Source of the DNA: Nocardioides thalensis
GTDB lineage: Bacteria; Actinomycetota; Actinomycetes; Propionibacteriales; Nocardioidaceae
Assembly (NCBI RefSeq): GCF_013410655.1
Contig: NZ_JACCFP010000001.1
Span: 1,883,501-1,947,500 of the forward strand
Length of the DNA stretch: 64,000 nt
Direction of reading: 5' to 3'
The notes below the pieces were generated by a model. That model was not told the DNA's origin. It ran no database searches and saw only the letters and a program-made list of their open reading frames with translations. Below are positions 16,142-25,060 of this stretch, piece after piece (within the stretch, counting starts at the first letter, position 1; every line of letters begins with the position of its first letter). Made by a program: the position numbers and the translations under genes.

Positions 16142-16986
16142 GCCGAGAGCCCCAGTCGCCCGGCGAGCTTGTCGAGGTAGGTGAGGACCTTGTCGGGGTC
16201 GGCGTCGGGCACGCCCCAGATCAGCTCCGAGGGCCCGGCGCCCATCCAGTCGGCGAAGTCGTCCTCGGTCGGCTTCTTGGCCACCAGGATCCGGATGTCG
16301 GGCTCGCCGTCGCGGCCCGCGTCTGCCCATGCCTTGCGCAGGCGGTCGGCGTTGGCGGACACGTCGGTCGTCGTGGGTGTGGTCATCCAGCCGTCGGCGT
16401 TGGCCGCGATCCACGCGAACGTCTTCGGCCCGGCGCCCGCGCCGATGATCACGGGGATCCGGCCTTGCGGGGGCTTGGGGTAGGCCCACGACGCGCCGAA
16501 CTTCACGAACTCGCCGTCGTAGGAGGCCTCCTCCTCGGTCCACAGCGCGCGCATCGCCTCGAGGTACTCCTTGAGCACGGTCCGGCGCTTGCCGGCCGGC
16601 ACGTGGTGGTCGGTGAGCTCGTCGGTGTTCCAGCCGAAGCCGGCACCGATCGTGACCCGGCCGCCCGAGAGGTGGTCGAGGGTGGCGAGCGTCTTGGCCA
16701 GCGTGATCGGGTCGGACTCGACCGGCAGGCACACCGCCGTGGAGAGCCCGATCCGCTCGGTGACGGCGGCACAGGTGGCGAGCGATGTCCACGGGTCGAG
16801 GGTGCGTAGGTAGCGGTCGTCGGGCAGCTCCTCGCCACCGGTCGGGTGCAGCGCGTCGCGGCGGACCGGGATGTGCGTGTGCTCCGGCACGTAGATCGTG
16901 TCGAAGCCGCGCTCCTCGGCGGCCTTCGCGAGGGCGGCCGGCGTGATGCCGCGGTCGGAGGTGAAGAGGACGATGCCGTTGCGCAT
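16138..16986 (-). CDS. LLM-class F420-dependent oxidoreductase
   Basis: A 282-residue luciferase-like monooxygenase-fold protein. It has TIYVPEHTHIP near the N-terminus, ERIGLSTAVCLP, LDHLSGGRVTIGAGFGWN, and later IPVIIGAGAGPKTF. These are the motifs of actinobacterial F420-dependent LLM oxidoreductases. It is the first gene of the leftward operon and starts 10 bp from the KstR box at 16997. A TACTGT -10 element overlapping the operator would place transcription start at the ATG, so the mRNA is probably leaderless. The substrate is unknown. Confidence 0.75.
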   Translation of the reverse strand: MRNGIVLFTSDRGITPAALAKAAEERGFDTIYVPEHTHIPVRRDALHPTGGEELPDDRYLRTLDPWTSLATCAAVTERIGLSTAVCLPVESDPITLAKTLATLDHLSGGRVTIGAGFGWNTDELTDHHVPAGKRRTVLKEYLEAMRALWTEEEASYDGEFVKFGASWAYPKPPQGRIPVIIGAGAGPKTFAWIAANADGWMTTPTTTDVSANADRLRKAWADAGRDGEPDIRILVAKKPTEDDFADWMGAGPSELIWGVPDADPDKVLTYLDKLAGRLGLSA

Positions 16987-16996
16987 ACGACCACAG

Positions 16997-17010
16997 TAGA
17001 ACTTGTTTCA
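16997..17010. promoter_or_regulatory. KstR operator
   Basis: TAGAACTTGTTTCA matches TnnAACnnGTTnnA exactly. It lies between the divergent LLM gene (start 16986) and the TetR gene (start 17055), so it can control one or both directions. Confidence 0.8.
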
Positions 17011-17047
17011 GAAATGGTCTTGTGGCCGCGGCGATCGTCTCCTATGT

Positions 17048-17061
17048 TGGACACGTGTCCA
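17048..17061. promoter_or_regulatory. Perfect palindrome over the TetR start codon
   Basis: TGGACACGTGTCCA is a perfect 14-bp palindrome covering the GTG start at 17055. It is a natural candidate for autoregulation by the TetR protein it precedes. A near copy covers the start codon at 5528. Confidence 0.6.
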
Positions 17062-17633
17062 GTCAGCTGACCAGCTCGCCGAGGCGACAGCTCAACCAGC
17101 GCCAGGCGGCGACCGTGCAGCGGTTGCTCGACGCCGGGCTCGAGCAGCTCGCCGAGGTCGGACCCGAGGCGTTGACGGTCCGTCAGGTCGCCATGCGCGC
17201 GGGAGTCTCGCCGGCGACGGCGTACACCTACTTCTCCTCCAAGAGCCACCTCCTGGCCGAGCTCTTCTGGCGCCGTCTCGTCGACGAGGCGCCGGAGACG
17301 CCGGCGGGCCGCACTCCGACCGCACGGGTCCAGGCCGTGACCCGCACGCTCACCGACCTCTGCGAGCGCAACCCGCACCTCGCGGCGGGCGCGACGCTGG
17401 CGCTGCTCGGCACCGACCCCGACGTCGACCGGCTCCGGCTGCGCATCGGCGGCGAGTTCGTCGCCCGGTTCGAGACCGCCCTCGGTGACGCGGCGACGCC
17501 GGAGCTGGTCGACGCGCTGGTGCTCGCGTTCTCCGGAGCCCTGCTGCAGGCGGGCATGGGCCTGATCACGTACGCCGAACTCGGCGACCGGCTCGACACG
17601 GTCGTCGCGACGATCCTGGGGGCCAACCGATGA
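17055..17633 (+). CDS. TetR-family regulator (Rv0767c-like)
   Basis: A 192-residue TetR regulator. The helix-turn-helix is VRQVAMRAGVSPATAYTYFS with the following SKSHLLAELF. The GTG at 17055 was chosen over a GTG at 17022 because TATGTT at 17043-17048 makes a good -10 element ending 6 bp before it, giving a leaderless start. Its stop overlaps the P450 start (ATGA). The gene order TetR-CYP-SDR-CYP51-ferredoxin matches Rv0767c to Rv0763c of M. tuberculosis. It is not KstR, which is encoded at 25481. The ligand is unknown. Confidence 0.8.
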   Translation: MSSQLTSSPRRQLNQRQAATVQRLLDAGLEQLAEVGPEALTVRQVAMRAGVSPATAYTYFSSKSHLLAELFWRRLVDEAPETPAGRTPTARVQAVTRTLTDLCERNPHLAAGATLALLGTDPDVDRLRLRIGGEFVARFETALGDAATPELVDALVLAFSGALLQAGMGLITYAELGDRLDTVVATILGANR

Positions 17634-18868
17634 CGGTCACCGCCGATCTCGTGTTCGACCCCTACGACTACGAGTTCCACGAGGACCCCTACCCGCTCTA
17701 CCAGCGGCTGCGCGACGAGGCGCCCGTCTTCCACGCCGAGGCCGACGACCTGTGGGTGGTGTCCCGCCACGCGGACGTGCACGCCGTGCTGCGCGACGAC
17801 GTCACGTTCTCCAACCGGATGGGCGTCTCCCTCGACGCCAGCGCCTGGAACGCCGAGGCCCACCGGGTGATGTCGTTCCTGGCGCTCGACGGCGCCGAGC
17901 AGTCGCGGATCCGCAAGCTCGTCTCTGCCGCGTTCACGCCGCGCCGGGTCCGCGAGCTCGAGCCGGGCATCCAGCGATTGACCGACCGCTACCTCGAGCG
18001 CACGCTGGCGGTGAACGCCGAGCACGGCGAGGCCGACTGGATCACCGAGTTCGCCGGCAAGCTCCCGATGGACGTCATCAGCGAGATGATGGGGGTGCCG
18101 GAGGGCGACCGCGACGAGGTACGGCGGCTCGCCGACCTGGTCGTGCACCGCGAGGACGGCGTTCGCGACGTGCCGCAGGCGGGCATGGAGGCCTCGTTCG
18201 CGCTCTTCGACTACTACGCGGGCATGGTCGCGCAGCGACGGGCCGAGCCGACCGACGACCTCACGTCGGCGCTGCTCGCCGCTGAGGTCGACGGCGACCG
18301 GCTGCGCGACAGCGAGATCATGGCGTTCCTGTTCCTCATGGTGGTCGCCGGCAACGAGACGACCACCAAGCTGCTGGGCAACGCGCTGTTCCACCTCTCG
18401 GCGCACCCCGACCAGCGCGCCGAGGTGCTCGCCCATCACGACGAGCCGTTGCCGATCGTCAGCCAGTGGGTGGAGGAGACGCTCCGACACGACACGTCCA
18501 GCCAGATGCTCGCCCGCTACGTGGTCGACGACGCCGTGGTCGACGGCGTCACGATCCCGGCGGGGTCGAAGGCGCTGGTGCTGCTCGGCTCCGCCAACCG
18601 CGACGAGCGGGTCTTCACCGAGCCGACCGTGTTCGACATCGGTCGCGACAAGTCCGAGCTGGGCAAGATCCTGAGCTTCGGCACCGGGCGGCACTTCTGC
18701 CTGGGCGCGAACCTGGCCCGGCTCGAGGCACGTGTCGTGCTCGCCGAGCTGGTCCGACGGGTCGGCCACTTCGAGGTGCACACCGATCGCGCCGTACGGG
18801 TGCACTCCACCAGCGTCCGCGGCTTCGCGCATCTCCCGGTGACCTTCCAGCGACGAGGAGAGAGCTGA
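17630..18868 (+). CDS. Cytochrome P450, CYP123-like
   Basis: A 412-residue P450 with the I-helix oxygen-activation motif AGNETTT, the ExxR pair in WVEETLRHDT, and the heme loop FGTGRHFCLG. The length and gene order (after a TetR gene and before an SDR and CYP51) match CYP123 (Rv0766c) of M. tuberculosis. It is not CYP125 or CYP142 by overall sequence. Electrons probably come from the 3Fe-4S ferredoxin at 21071 in the same operon. The substrate of CYP123 enzymes is not established. Confidence 0.75.
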   Translation: MTVTADLVFDPYDYEFHEDPYPLYQRLRDEAPVFHAEADDLWVVSRHADVHAVLRDDVTFSNRMGVSLDASAWNAEAHRVMSFLALDGAEQSRIRKLVSAAFTPRRVRELEPGIQRLTDRYLERTLAVNAEHGEADWITEFAGKLPMDVISEMMGVPEGDRDEVRRLADLVVHREDGVRDVPQAGMEASFALFDYYAGMVAQRRAEPTDDLTSALLAAEVDGDRLRDSEIMAFLFLMVVAGNETTTKLLGNALFHLSAHPDQRAEVLAHHDEPLPIVSQWVEETLRHDTSSQMLARYVVDDAVVDGVTIPAGSKALVLLGSANRDERVFTEPTVFDIGRDKSELGKILSFGTGRHFCLGANLARLEARVVLAELVRRVGHFEVHTDRAVRVHSTSVRGFAHLPVTFQRRGES

Positions 18869-19647
18869 TGGGCAAGTACGACCAGCCGGGTCGGCGCCCG
18901 GCCGTCGTGGCCGGCGCGTCCTCGGGCATCGGTGCCGAGACGGCGCGGTCGCTCGCGGCCGCGGGCTTCCCGGTCGCGCTCGGCGCCCGTCGGGTCGACC
19001 GCTGCGAGGAGCTCGCAGCCGAGATCCGCAGCGACGGGGGAGAGGCGATCGCCGTCCAGCTCGACGTCACCGACGAGGGGTCGGTCGCCGACTTCGCCGC
19101 TAAGGTGACCGCCGAGCTCGGCGACGTGGAGGTGGTCGTGAGCAACGCGGCCCTGATCGGGCCCGGTGCGCTGCTCGACACCGACGTCGACCGGCTCCGC
19201 AGCGAGCTCGACGTCAACGTCCTCGGCCCGCACCGACTGGTCCGCGCGTTCGTGCCCGCGATGGTCGGGCGGCGCCGCGGCGACATCGTCTTCGTCTCCT
19301 CCGACGTCGCCCTCCGGCCCCGGCCGCTCATGGGCGGCTACAGCGCGACCAAGTCCGCGCTCGAGGGCCTCGTGGGCTCGCTGCAGATGGAGCTCGAGGG
19401 CACCGGTGTCCGCGCGTCCGTCGTGCGGCCCGGACCCACGTGGAGCGAGATGGGCATGGACTGGGACCCCGACGCGGCGGCCGCGGTGCTCAACGAGTGG
19501 GTCAAGTGGGGCCACGCGCGCCACTCCCACTTCCTCAAGGCGCGCGCGATCGCCGACGCGATCACCACGGTGGTGAGCGCGCCGCGCGGCGTGCACATCT
19601 CGCCCGTCGACGTGAACCCCGAGGCGCCCGTGGAGGAGAAGTCATGA
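18868..19647 (+). CDS. SDR family oxidoreductase (Rv0765c-like)
   Basis: A 259-residue SDR with VAGASSGIGAETARSLAAAG, SNAALIG in place of the usual NNAG, Ser in FVSSDVALRP, and catalytic YSATKSALEG. It starts with an ATG overlapping the P450 stop and ends overlapping CYP51 (ATGA both times). The position between the two P450 genes matches Rv0765c. The substrate is unknown; oxidation of a P450-made alcohol is a reasonable guess. Confidence 0.7.
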   Translation: MGKYDQPGRRPAVVAGASSGIGAETARSLAAAGFPVALGARRVDRCEELAAEIRSDGGEAIAVQLDVTDEGSVADFAAKVTAELGDVEVVVSNAALIGPGALLDTDVDRLRSELDVNVLGPHRLVRAFVPAMVGRRRGDIVFVSSDVALRPRPLMGGYSATKSALEGLVGSLQMELEGTGVRASVVRPGPTWSEMGMDWDPDAAAAVLNEWVKWGHARHSHFLKARAIADAITTVVSAPRGVHISPVDVNPEAPVEEKS

Positions 19648-21074
19648 CCGTCACCGACGACCGGCTGACCGGGATCCCCGAGGTCTCGACCGTCCTGGAC
19701 GACCAGAGCCCCGAGGTCCCGGAGATCATCAGGGGGACGGGGCACCTGCCCGAGATGCGGGTCGATCCGATCGGGCTGTTCACCCGGGTGCGCGCGGAGT
19801 GCGGTGACGTCGGCCGGTTCCGGCTCGCCGACAAGGACGTCGTCATGGTCACCGGCGCCGAGGCCAACGAGGCGTTCTTCCGGGCGCCCGACGAGGTGCT
19901 CGACCAGGCGGCGGCGTACCCGTTCATGACGCCGATCTTCGGCAAGGGCGTGGTGTTCGACGCCTCGCCCGAGGAGCGGCAGCAGATGCTGAAGAACCAG
20001 GCGCTGCGCGGTGACATGATGCGCGGCCACGCGCGGACGATCGAGGCCGAGATCCGCCGGATGGTCGCCGACTGGGGTGACGAGGGCGAGATCGACCTGC
20101 TCGACTTCTTCGCCGAGCTGACGATCTACACGACGTCCTCGTGCCTGATCGGCAAGCCGTTCCGCGACCAGCTCGACGGGTCGTTCGCCGAGATCTACCA
20201 CCGGCTCGAGCACGGCACCGACGCGATCGCCTACGTGGATGCCTATGCCGACATCGAGAGCTTCCGGGTGCGCGACGCGGCGCGTGAGGAGCTCGTGGCC
20301 AAGGTTCAGGCGATCATCAGCGACCGGGTCGCGCAGGGCGAGATCGCCAAGGAGGACCGCGACCTGCTCGACGTGCTGATCGCCGTGGGCTACGACGCGG
20401 AGATGGTGACCGGGATCTTCATCTCGATGATGTTCGCGGGCCACCACACCTCCTCAGGCACGGCCAGCTGGGCGATGATCGAGCTGATGCGCAACCCGGC
20501 CGTGATGGCCGACGTCGTCGCCGAGCTCGACGAGCTGTATGCCGACGGCAGCGAGGTGTCGTTCCAGGCGCTGCGGTCGATCCCGGTGCTGGAGGCGGCG
20601 TTGAAGGAGACGCTGCGGCTGCACCCGCCGCTGATCATCCTGATGCGATTGGTGCAGGAGGACTTCGAGCTGCTCGGTCACACGCTGCCGAAGGGGACGG
20701 TGATCGCGGCGTCGCCGCGGGTGTCGAACCGGATCGAGGAGGACTTCCCGAAGGCCGAGGAGTTCGATCCCAGCCGTTACGTCGACCCGCGCCAGGAGGA
20801 CCTGCAGAACCGGTGGACGTGGATCCCGTTCGGTGCCGGGAAGCACCGGTGCGTGGGCAACGCGTTCGCGATGATGCAGATGAAGGCGATCTTCTCGGTG
20901 ATCCTGCGCGACTTCGAGTTCGAGCCCGCCCAGCCGCTGGACTCCTACCGCGACGACTTCACCAAGATGGTGATCCAGCTCGAGCAGCCGTGCCGCGTCC
21001 GCTACCGCCGGCGTGACCCCGGTGGTCGAGGAGGCCGCCCGCGGCCGTCACGAGACCAGGCGGACCCGGCATGA
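19644..21074 (+). CDS. cyp51: Cytochrome P450 CYP51 (sterol 14alpha-demethylase family)
   Basis: A 476-residue P450. The I-helix sequence MMFAGHHTSSGTASW is the hallmark of CYP51, and the heme loop is FGAGKHRCVG; the ExxR is in LKETLRLHPP. In M. tuberculosis the equivalent Rv0764c removes the 14alpha-methyl group of lanosterol-type sterols in vitro. This protein is about 25 residues longer, from an Arg/Gly/Pro-rich tail. It overlaps the ferredoxin start (ATGA), as in M. tuberculosis where the ferredoxin Rv0763c is also adjacent. Physiological substrate in bacteria that do not make sterols is unsettled. Confidence 0.88.
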   Translation: MTVTDDRLTGIPEVSTVLDDQSPEVPEIIRGTGHLPEMRVDPIGLFTRVRAECGDVGRFRLADKDVVMVTGAEANEAFFRAPDEVLDQAAAYPFMTPIFGKGVVFDASPEERQQMLKNQALRGDMMRGHARTIEAEIRRMVADWGDEGEIDLLDFFAELTIYTTSSCLIGKPFRDQLDGSFAEIYHRLEHGTDAIAYVDAYADIESFRVRDAAREELVAKVQAIISDRVAQGEIAKEDRDLLDVLIAVGYDAEMVTGIFISMMFAGHHTSSGTASWAMIELMRNPAVMADVVAELDELYADGSEVSFQALRSIPVLEAALKETLRLHPPLIILMRLVQEDFELLGHTLPKGTVIAASPRVSNRIEEDFPKAEEFDPSRYVDPRQEDLQNRWTWIPFGAGKHRCVGNAFAMMQMKAIFSVILRDFEFEPAQPLDSYRDDFTKMVIQLEQPCRVRYRRRDPGGRGGRPRPSRDQADPA

Positions 21075-21268
21075 AGGTCGTCGCCGACACAGACATCTGC
21101 CAGGGCCACCAGCTCTGCCAGGGCGAGGCCCCGACGGTGTTCGGCTTCGACGAGGACGCCGACGTGGTCGTGCTGCTCGACGAGCGCCCCGACGAGTCGC
21201 TGCGCGTCGACGTCCAGACCGCCGTGAAGTACTGCCCCGCATTCGCCCTGTCGATCGAAGAGGACTGA
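21071..21268 (+). CDS. 3Fe-4S ferredoxin, CYP51 partner
   Basis: A 65-residue ferredoxin with CQGHQLC near the N-terminus and YCPAFALSIEED at the C-terminus, a 3Fe-4S pattern. It overlaps the CYP51 stop, and the corresponding Rv0763c of M. tuberculosis supports CYP51. The reductase that feeds it is not in this operon; the partial FNR at the window start is one candidate. Confidence 0.85.
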   Translation: MKVVADTDICQGHQLCQGEAPTVFGFDEDADVVVLLDERPDESLRVDVQTAVKYCPAFALSIEED

Positions 21269-21269
21269 C

Positions 21270-21899
21270 ATGACCCTGACCCGCGCGGAGATCGAGGAGT
21301 TCTGGGACTCCTGGCTCGACATCAACCGGAAGGCCGAGGCCACCGGTGACTGGCGACCGATGGCGGAGTGGTACGCCGAGGACGCCACCTACGGGTGGAT
21401 GTACTCGCCCGACGAGCACTTCATGGCCGTCGGCCGCGACCAGATCCGCGACTGGGCCATCGGCATCGAGATGGACGGCCTCGACGGCTGGCACTACGAC
21501 TACGTGTGCACGATGATCGACGAGCAGAAGTCCATGGTGCTGGGCTTCTGGAAGCAGCGCTCGGGCATCATCAACGACGACACCGGCGAGGAGTACGAGA
21601 TCCTCGGCCTCGGCGGCTCGTGGTTCGGCGTCGAGCGCCAGACCTCCGGTGCGGACGAGGGCAAGGTCAAGATCGCCTGGCAGCGCGACTGGTTCGACAT
21701 GCCCTCGACCGCGCACACGTTCCTCGAGATCATCAAGGCCGACAAGGCGCCCGACACGTTGCTCAAGCGGATGTCGGTCACGGGCCACGGCGTGCCCGGG
21801 CACTACCACTACAAGGACCTGCCCTCGACCGTGTGGCCGCCACCGGTCGAGCGCGGCGACTACATCACCCAGGCGCCCGCGCCGGAGGCGTCGGCATGA
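21270..21899 (+). CDS. NTF2/SnoaL-like protein in the CYP51 operon
   Basis: A 209-residue protein with an NTF2-like core: FWDSWLDINRKAEATGDW, then MAEWYAEDATYGWMYSPDEH. This resembles the acidic pocket region of nuclear-transport-factor-2-like enzymes. The C-terminal extension of about 60 residues (VTGHGVPGHYHYKDLPSTVW) is longer than in simple SnoaL proteins. It starts 1 bp after the ferredoxin and overlaps the aldehyde dehydrogenase. It may isomerise or bind a steroid, but no reaction can be assigned. Confidence 0.6.
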   Translation: MTLTRAEIEEFWDSWLDINRKAEATGDWRPMAEWYAEDATYGWMYSPDEHFMAVGRDQIRDWAIGIEMDGLDGWHYDYVCTMIDEQKSMVLGFWKQRSGIINDDTGEEYEILGLGGSWFGVERQTSGADEGKVKIAWQRDWFDMPSTAHTFLEIIKADKAPDTLLKRMSVTGHGVPGHYHYKDLPSTVWPPPVERGDYITQAPAPEASA

Positions 21900-23359
21900 T
21901 CGCCACCCCCCCGGCCCAACAGCTCGTCGACGGCAAGCTGAGCGGCGCGAGCACCGGCGCGTCCTACCCGATCCTCAACCCGGCGACCGGCGAGGAGATC
22001 GGGCACGCGCCCGACAGCAGCGCCGACGACGTCGACGCGGCGATCGCCGCCGCCCGGCGGGCGTTCGACGAGACCGACTGGTCGACCGACGTCGCGCTGC
22101 GCGTGCGCTGTCTCCGCCAGCTGCACCAGGCGCTGCTCGACCACGCCGACGACTTCCGGGCGCTCACGACGGCGGAGGTCGGCATGCCCGGCTTCATGAT
22201 GGGCGCGGCCGGGTTCGACGTACCCGTCGAGGGGCTGAAGTGGGTCACCGACCTGCTCGAGCGCTATGAGTGGGAGACGGACCTCGGTGTCGCCCGACCG
22301 ATGGGCATCCCGAGCCGGCGCACCGTGCGCCGCGAGCCGGTCGGGGTCGTCGCCGCGATCACGCCGTGGAACGTGCCGACCCAGATCAACCTCGCCAAGA
22401 TCGGTCCCGCCCTCGCGGCCGGGTGCACGGTCGTGCTCAAGCCCGCCCCGGACACGCCGTGGGTCGCCGCCGAGCTCGGACGACTGGCCGCCGAGCACAC
22501 CGACCTGCCCGCGGGGGTGCTCAACGTGGTCACGCCGCGGTCCAACGAGGTCGCCGCCCAGCTCACCAGCGACCCCCGGGTCGACATGGTCAGCTTCACC
22601 GGGTCCACCAACACCGGCCGGGCGATCATGGCGGCGGCCGCACCGACGCTGAAGAAGGTGTTCCTCGAGCTCGGCGGCAAGTCCGCCGCGATCGCGCTCG
22701 ACGACGCCGACGTCGCCGCGGTCGCGGGCGCTACAGCGTTCGCCGCGTGCATCCACGCCGGCCAGGGCTGTGCGATCACCACCCGCCTCGTCGTACCGCG
22801 GGAGAAGTACGACGAGGCAGTGGACGTCGCCGCCGCCACCATGGAGTCGATCGGCGCGAAGGATCCTGCCGATCCGGGCGCCATCTGCGGGCCGGTGATC
22901 TCGCAGGCGCAGCGCGACCGCGTCGCCGGCTACCTCCGCCTGGCCGAGGAGGAGGGCGGCCGGATCGTGACCGGTGGCAAGGTCATCGACCAGCCCGGCT
23001 TCTGGGTCGAGCCCACCGTGATCGCCGGCCTCGACAACTCCTCGTGCCTCGCGCAGGAGGAGATCTTCGGGCCGGTGCTGGTCGTCATCCCGCACGACGG
23101 CGACGACGACGCGGTCCGGATCGCCAACGACTCCGCCTACGGCCTCTCCGGCTCGGTCGACTCCGGCGACCTCGAGCGGGCCAGGGCCGTCGCGCGCCGG
23201 ATCCGGACCGGCACGCTCGCGGTCAACGGTGGTGTCTGGTTCAGCCCGGACGCGCCGTTCGGCGGCTACAAGCAGTCCGGGCTCGGCCGGGAGATGGGCG
23301 TGGCCGGGTTCGAGGAGTACCTGGAGATGAAGACCGTTGCCGAGCCGGCAGGCGGCTGA
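21896..23359 (+). CDS. Aldehyde dehydrogenase (Rv0768/AldA-like)
   Basis: A 487-residue NAD(P)-dependent aldehyde dehydrogenase. It has VVAAITPWNVPTQ for cofactor contacts, FTGSTNTGR, the catalytic Glu in LELGGKS, and the catalytic Cys in HAGQGCAITTR. The position after the CYP51 gene set matches aldA (Rv0768) of M. tuberculosis. It could oxidise an aldehyde produced by P450 action on a methyl group or side chain. The ATG at 21896 overlaps the previous stop. Confidence 0.85.
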   Translation: MIATPPAQQLVDGKLSGASTGASYPILNPATGEEIGHAPDSSADDVDAAIAAARRAFDETDWSTDVALRVRCLRQLHQALLDHADDFRALTTAEVGMPGFMMGAAGFDVPVEGLKWVTDLLERYEWETDLGVARPMGIPSRRTVRREPVGVVAAITPWNVPTQINLAKIGPALAAGCTVVLKPAPDTPWVAAELGRLAAEHTDLPAGVLNVVTPRSNEVAAQLTSDPRVDMVSFTGSTNTGRAIMAAAAPTLKKVFLELGGKSAAIALDDADVAAVAGATAFAACIHAGQGCAITTRLVVPREKYDEAVDVAAATMESIGAKDPADPGAICGPVISQAQRDRVAGYLRLAEEEGGRIVTGGKVIDQPGFWVEPTVIAGLDNSSCLAQEEIFGPVLVVIPHDGDDDAVRIANDSAYGLSGSVDSGDLERARAVARRIRTGTLAVNGGVWFSPDAPFGGYKQSGLGREMGVAGFEEYLEMKTVAEPAGG

Positions 23360-23386
23360 GCCTGCGAAGCCGCCGTCGCCGGCGAA

Positions 23387-23436
23387 GGTTGAGCAAGCGC
23401 GCGACCGAGGGACGAGGTCGCGACCGCGTCGAAACC
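23387..23436. repeat. Diverged copy of the dispersed repeat, inverted orientation
   Basis: The element runs from GGTTGAGCAAGCGCG to CGCGTCGAAACC and contains the inverted pair GCGCGACC/GGTCGCGA. It sits in the only sizeable gap of the CYP51 operon, just before the SDR at 23464. Confidence 0.6.
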
Positions 23437-23463
23437 CAGTGAGATGAAAGGCAACATCAGCCA

Positions 23464-24213
23464 ATGAGATTTTCCGACAAGGTCGTCGTCGTCACCGGCG
23501 CGGCACAGGGGATCGGCGAGGCCTATGCCAAGGCCCTGGCCGCGGAGGGTGCTCGCGTCGTCGTCGCCGACGTCAACGCCGAGGCGGGCCAGCAGGTCGC
23601 CAAGCAGATCGAGGCCGACGGCGGGACGGCGATGTTCGTCCCCTGCGACGTGTCGTCGCACGAGTCGGCGGCCGCGCTGGTCGACCAGGTCGTGGCGGCG
23701 TACGGCGGCATCGACCACCTGATCAACAACGCCGCGATCTACGGCGCGATGGAGTTCAACCTGCTGGTCTCGGTCGACTGGGACTACTACCGGAAGTTCA
23801 TGTCGGTGAACATGGACGGCGCGCTGGTGATGACCCGCGCGGTCTACCCGGAGATCGCCAAGCGCGGCGGGGGAGCGATCGTCAACCAGTCCTCGACCGC
23901 CGCCTATCTCTACTCAGGCTTCTACGGACTGGCGAAGGCCGCGATCAACAGCCTCACCCAGCAGCTCGCGCACGAGCTCGGCGGCCAGAGGGTCCGGGTC
24001 AACGCGATCGCGCCGGGTCCCACCGCGACCGAGGCGACGAAGATCCAGGCCGGCGACGCGGCCCAGGACATCGTCCGCAACTCGCTCGCGATCAAGCGGA
24101 TGGGGTCGGTCGACGACATGGTCGGAGCCGCGCTCTTCCTCCTCTCCGACGACGCCTCGTGGGTGACCGGCCAGATCCTCGCGGTCGACGGCGGCCAGAC
24201 CTTCCGGCTGTAA
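23464..24213 (+). CDS. SDR family oxidoreductase (Rv0769-like)
   Basis: A 249-residue SDR with VVTGAAQGIGEAYAKALA, INNAAIYG, Ser in VNQSSTAAYL, and catalytic YGLAKAAINSL. The order aldehyde dehydrogenase-SDR-hydroxyacid dehydrogenase-CMD follows Rv0768 to Rv0771 of M. tuberculosis. A modest Shine-Dalgarno (AAAGG) precedes the ATG. The substrate is unknown. Confidence 0.7.
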   Translation: MRFSDKVVVVTGAAQGIGEAYAKALAAEGARVVVADVNAEAGQQVAKQIEADGGTAMFVPCDVSSHESAAALVDQVVAAYGGIDHLINNAAIYGAMEFNLLVSVDWDYYRKFMSVNMDGALVMTRAVYPEIAKRGGGAIVNQSSTAAYLYSGFYGLAKAAINSLTQQLAHELGGQRVRVNAIAPGPTATEATKIQAGDAAQDIVRNSLAIKRMGSVDDMVGAALFLLSDDASWVTGQILAVDGGQTFRL

Positions 24214-24223
24214 CGGGGCTCCG

Positions 24224-25060
24224 ATGAGCGTGGTGAGGGCGGGATTCGTCGGGCTGGGCAACATCGGCAAGCCGATGGCGCTGCGGCTCGCCGCCGCCGA
24301 CGGCATCGACCTCGTGGTGTACGACGTCGCGGCCGACCCGGTCGCAGAGGTCACCGCGGCCGGCGCCAAGGCCGCGACCAGTGTCGCGGACCTGGCCGGA
24401 GAGGCCGACGTGGTCTGCGTGATGGTGCGCGACGACGACCAGGTGCGCGAGGTCGCGGCGGACCTCGACCCCGGGACGGTGCTGGTGATCCACTCGACCG
24501 TCAGCCCGGAGACCCCGGCCGAGCTCGAGGCCCGCGGGCTCACCGTGCTCGACGCGCCCGTCAGCGGCGGACCGATGGGTGCCGCCGACGGCTCGCTCGC
24601 GATCATGGTGGGCGGCCCTGCCGACGCCCTCGGCACGGCACGCCCCGTGCTCGAGGCGATGGGCTCGAAGGTCGTGCACGCCGGCCCGTTGGGCGCGGGC
24701 ACCCGGATGAAGCTCGCGCGCAACCTGCTCCACTTCGTGGCGTTCACCGCGGCCACCGAGGCCCAGCGGCTCGCCGAGGCCGCCGGCCTCGACCTGCGCG
24801 CGCTCGGCGACGTCGTGCGTCACACCGACGCGATCACCGGCGGTCCCGGCGCGATCATGCACCGCGAGACGACCGCCGTGCTCGACCCCGGCGACTTCTG
24901 GTTCGGCGTCTTCGAGCACGTGCGCGCGCTGGGCGAGAAGGACCTCCGCTTCGCGCTCGGTCTCGCGGAGGACCTCGGCGTCGACGTACCCCTCACCAGG
25001 CTCGCCCGGGACCGCCTCGGCCCCGGTCTCGGGCTCCCCACCGACGATGGAGCGATCTGA
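24224..25060 (+). CDS. 3-hydroxyisobutyrate dehydrogenase-like NAD(P) enzyme (Rv0770-like)
   Basis: A 278-residue beta-hydroxyacid dehydrogenase. The N-terminal Rossmann motif is GFVGLGNIGKPMALRL, the substrate loop is DAPVSGGPMGAADGS, and the catalytic Lys lies in GAGTRMKLARNLLHF. Length and motifs match the family of 3-hydroxyisobutyrate and tartronate semialdehyde reductases. It overlaps the start of the CMD gene by one base. The context and the Rv0770 match suggest a sterol-derived substrate rather than valine catabolism. Confidence 0.75.
   Translation: MSVVRAGFVGLGNIGKPMALRLAAADGIDLVVYDVAADPVAEVTAAGAKAATSVADLAGEADVVCVMVRDDDQVREVAADLDPGTVLVIHSTVSPETPAELEARGLTVLDAPVSGGPMGAADGSLAIMVGGPADALGTARPVLEAMGSKVVHAGPLGAGTRMKLARNLLHFVAFTAATEAQRLAEAAGLDLRALGDVVRHTDAITGGPGAIMHRETTAVLDPGDFWFGVFEHVRALGEKDLRFALGLAEDLGVDVPLTRLARDRLGPGLGLPTDDGAI

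Noticed and set aside
17055..17633. TetR gene as KstR or KstR2
   Set aside because: Its helix-turn-helix differs from KstR, whereas 25481-26110 matches KstR closely. No AnCAAGnnCTTGnT-type KstR2 site was noticed in the window.
17630..18868. P450 as CYP125/CYP142, the sterol C26 hydroxylases
   Set aside because: The overall sequence and the CYP51-linked gene order fit CYP123. The typical CYP125 N-terminus and heme loop are absent.
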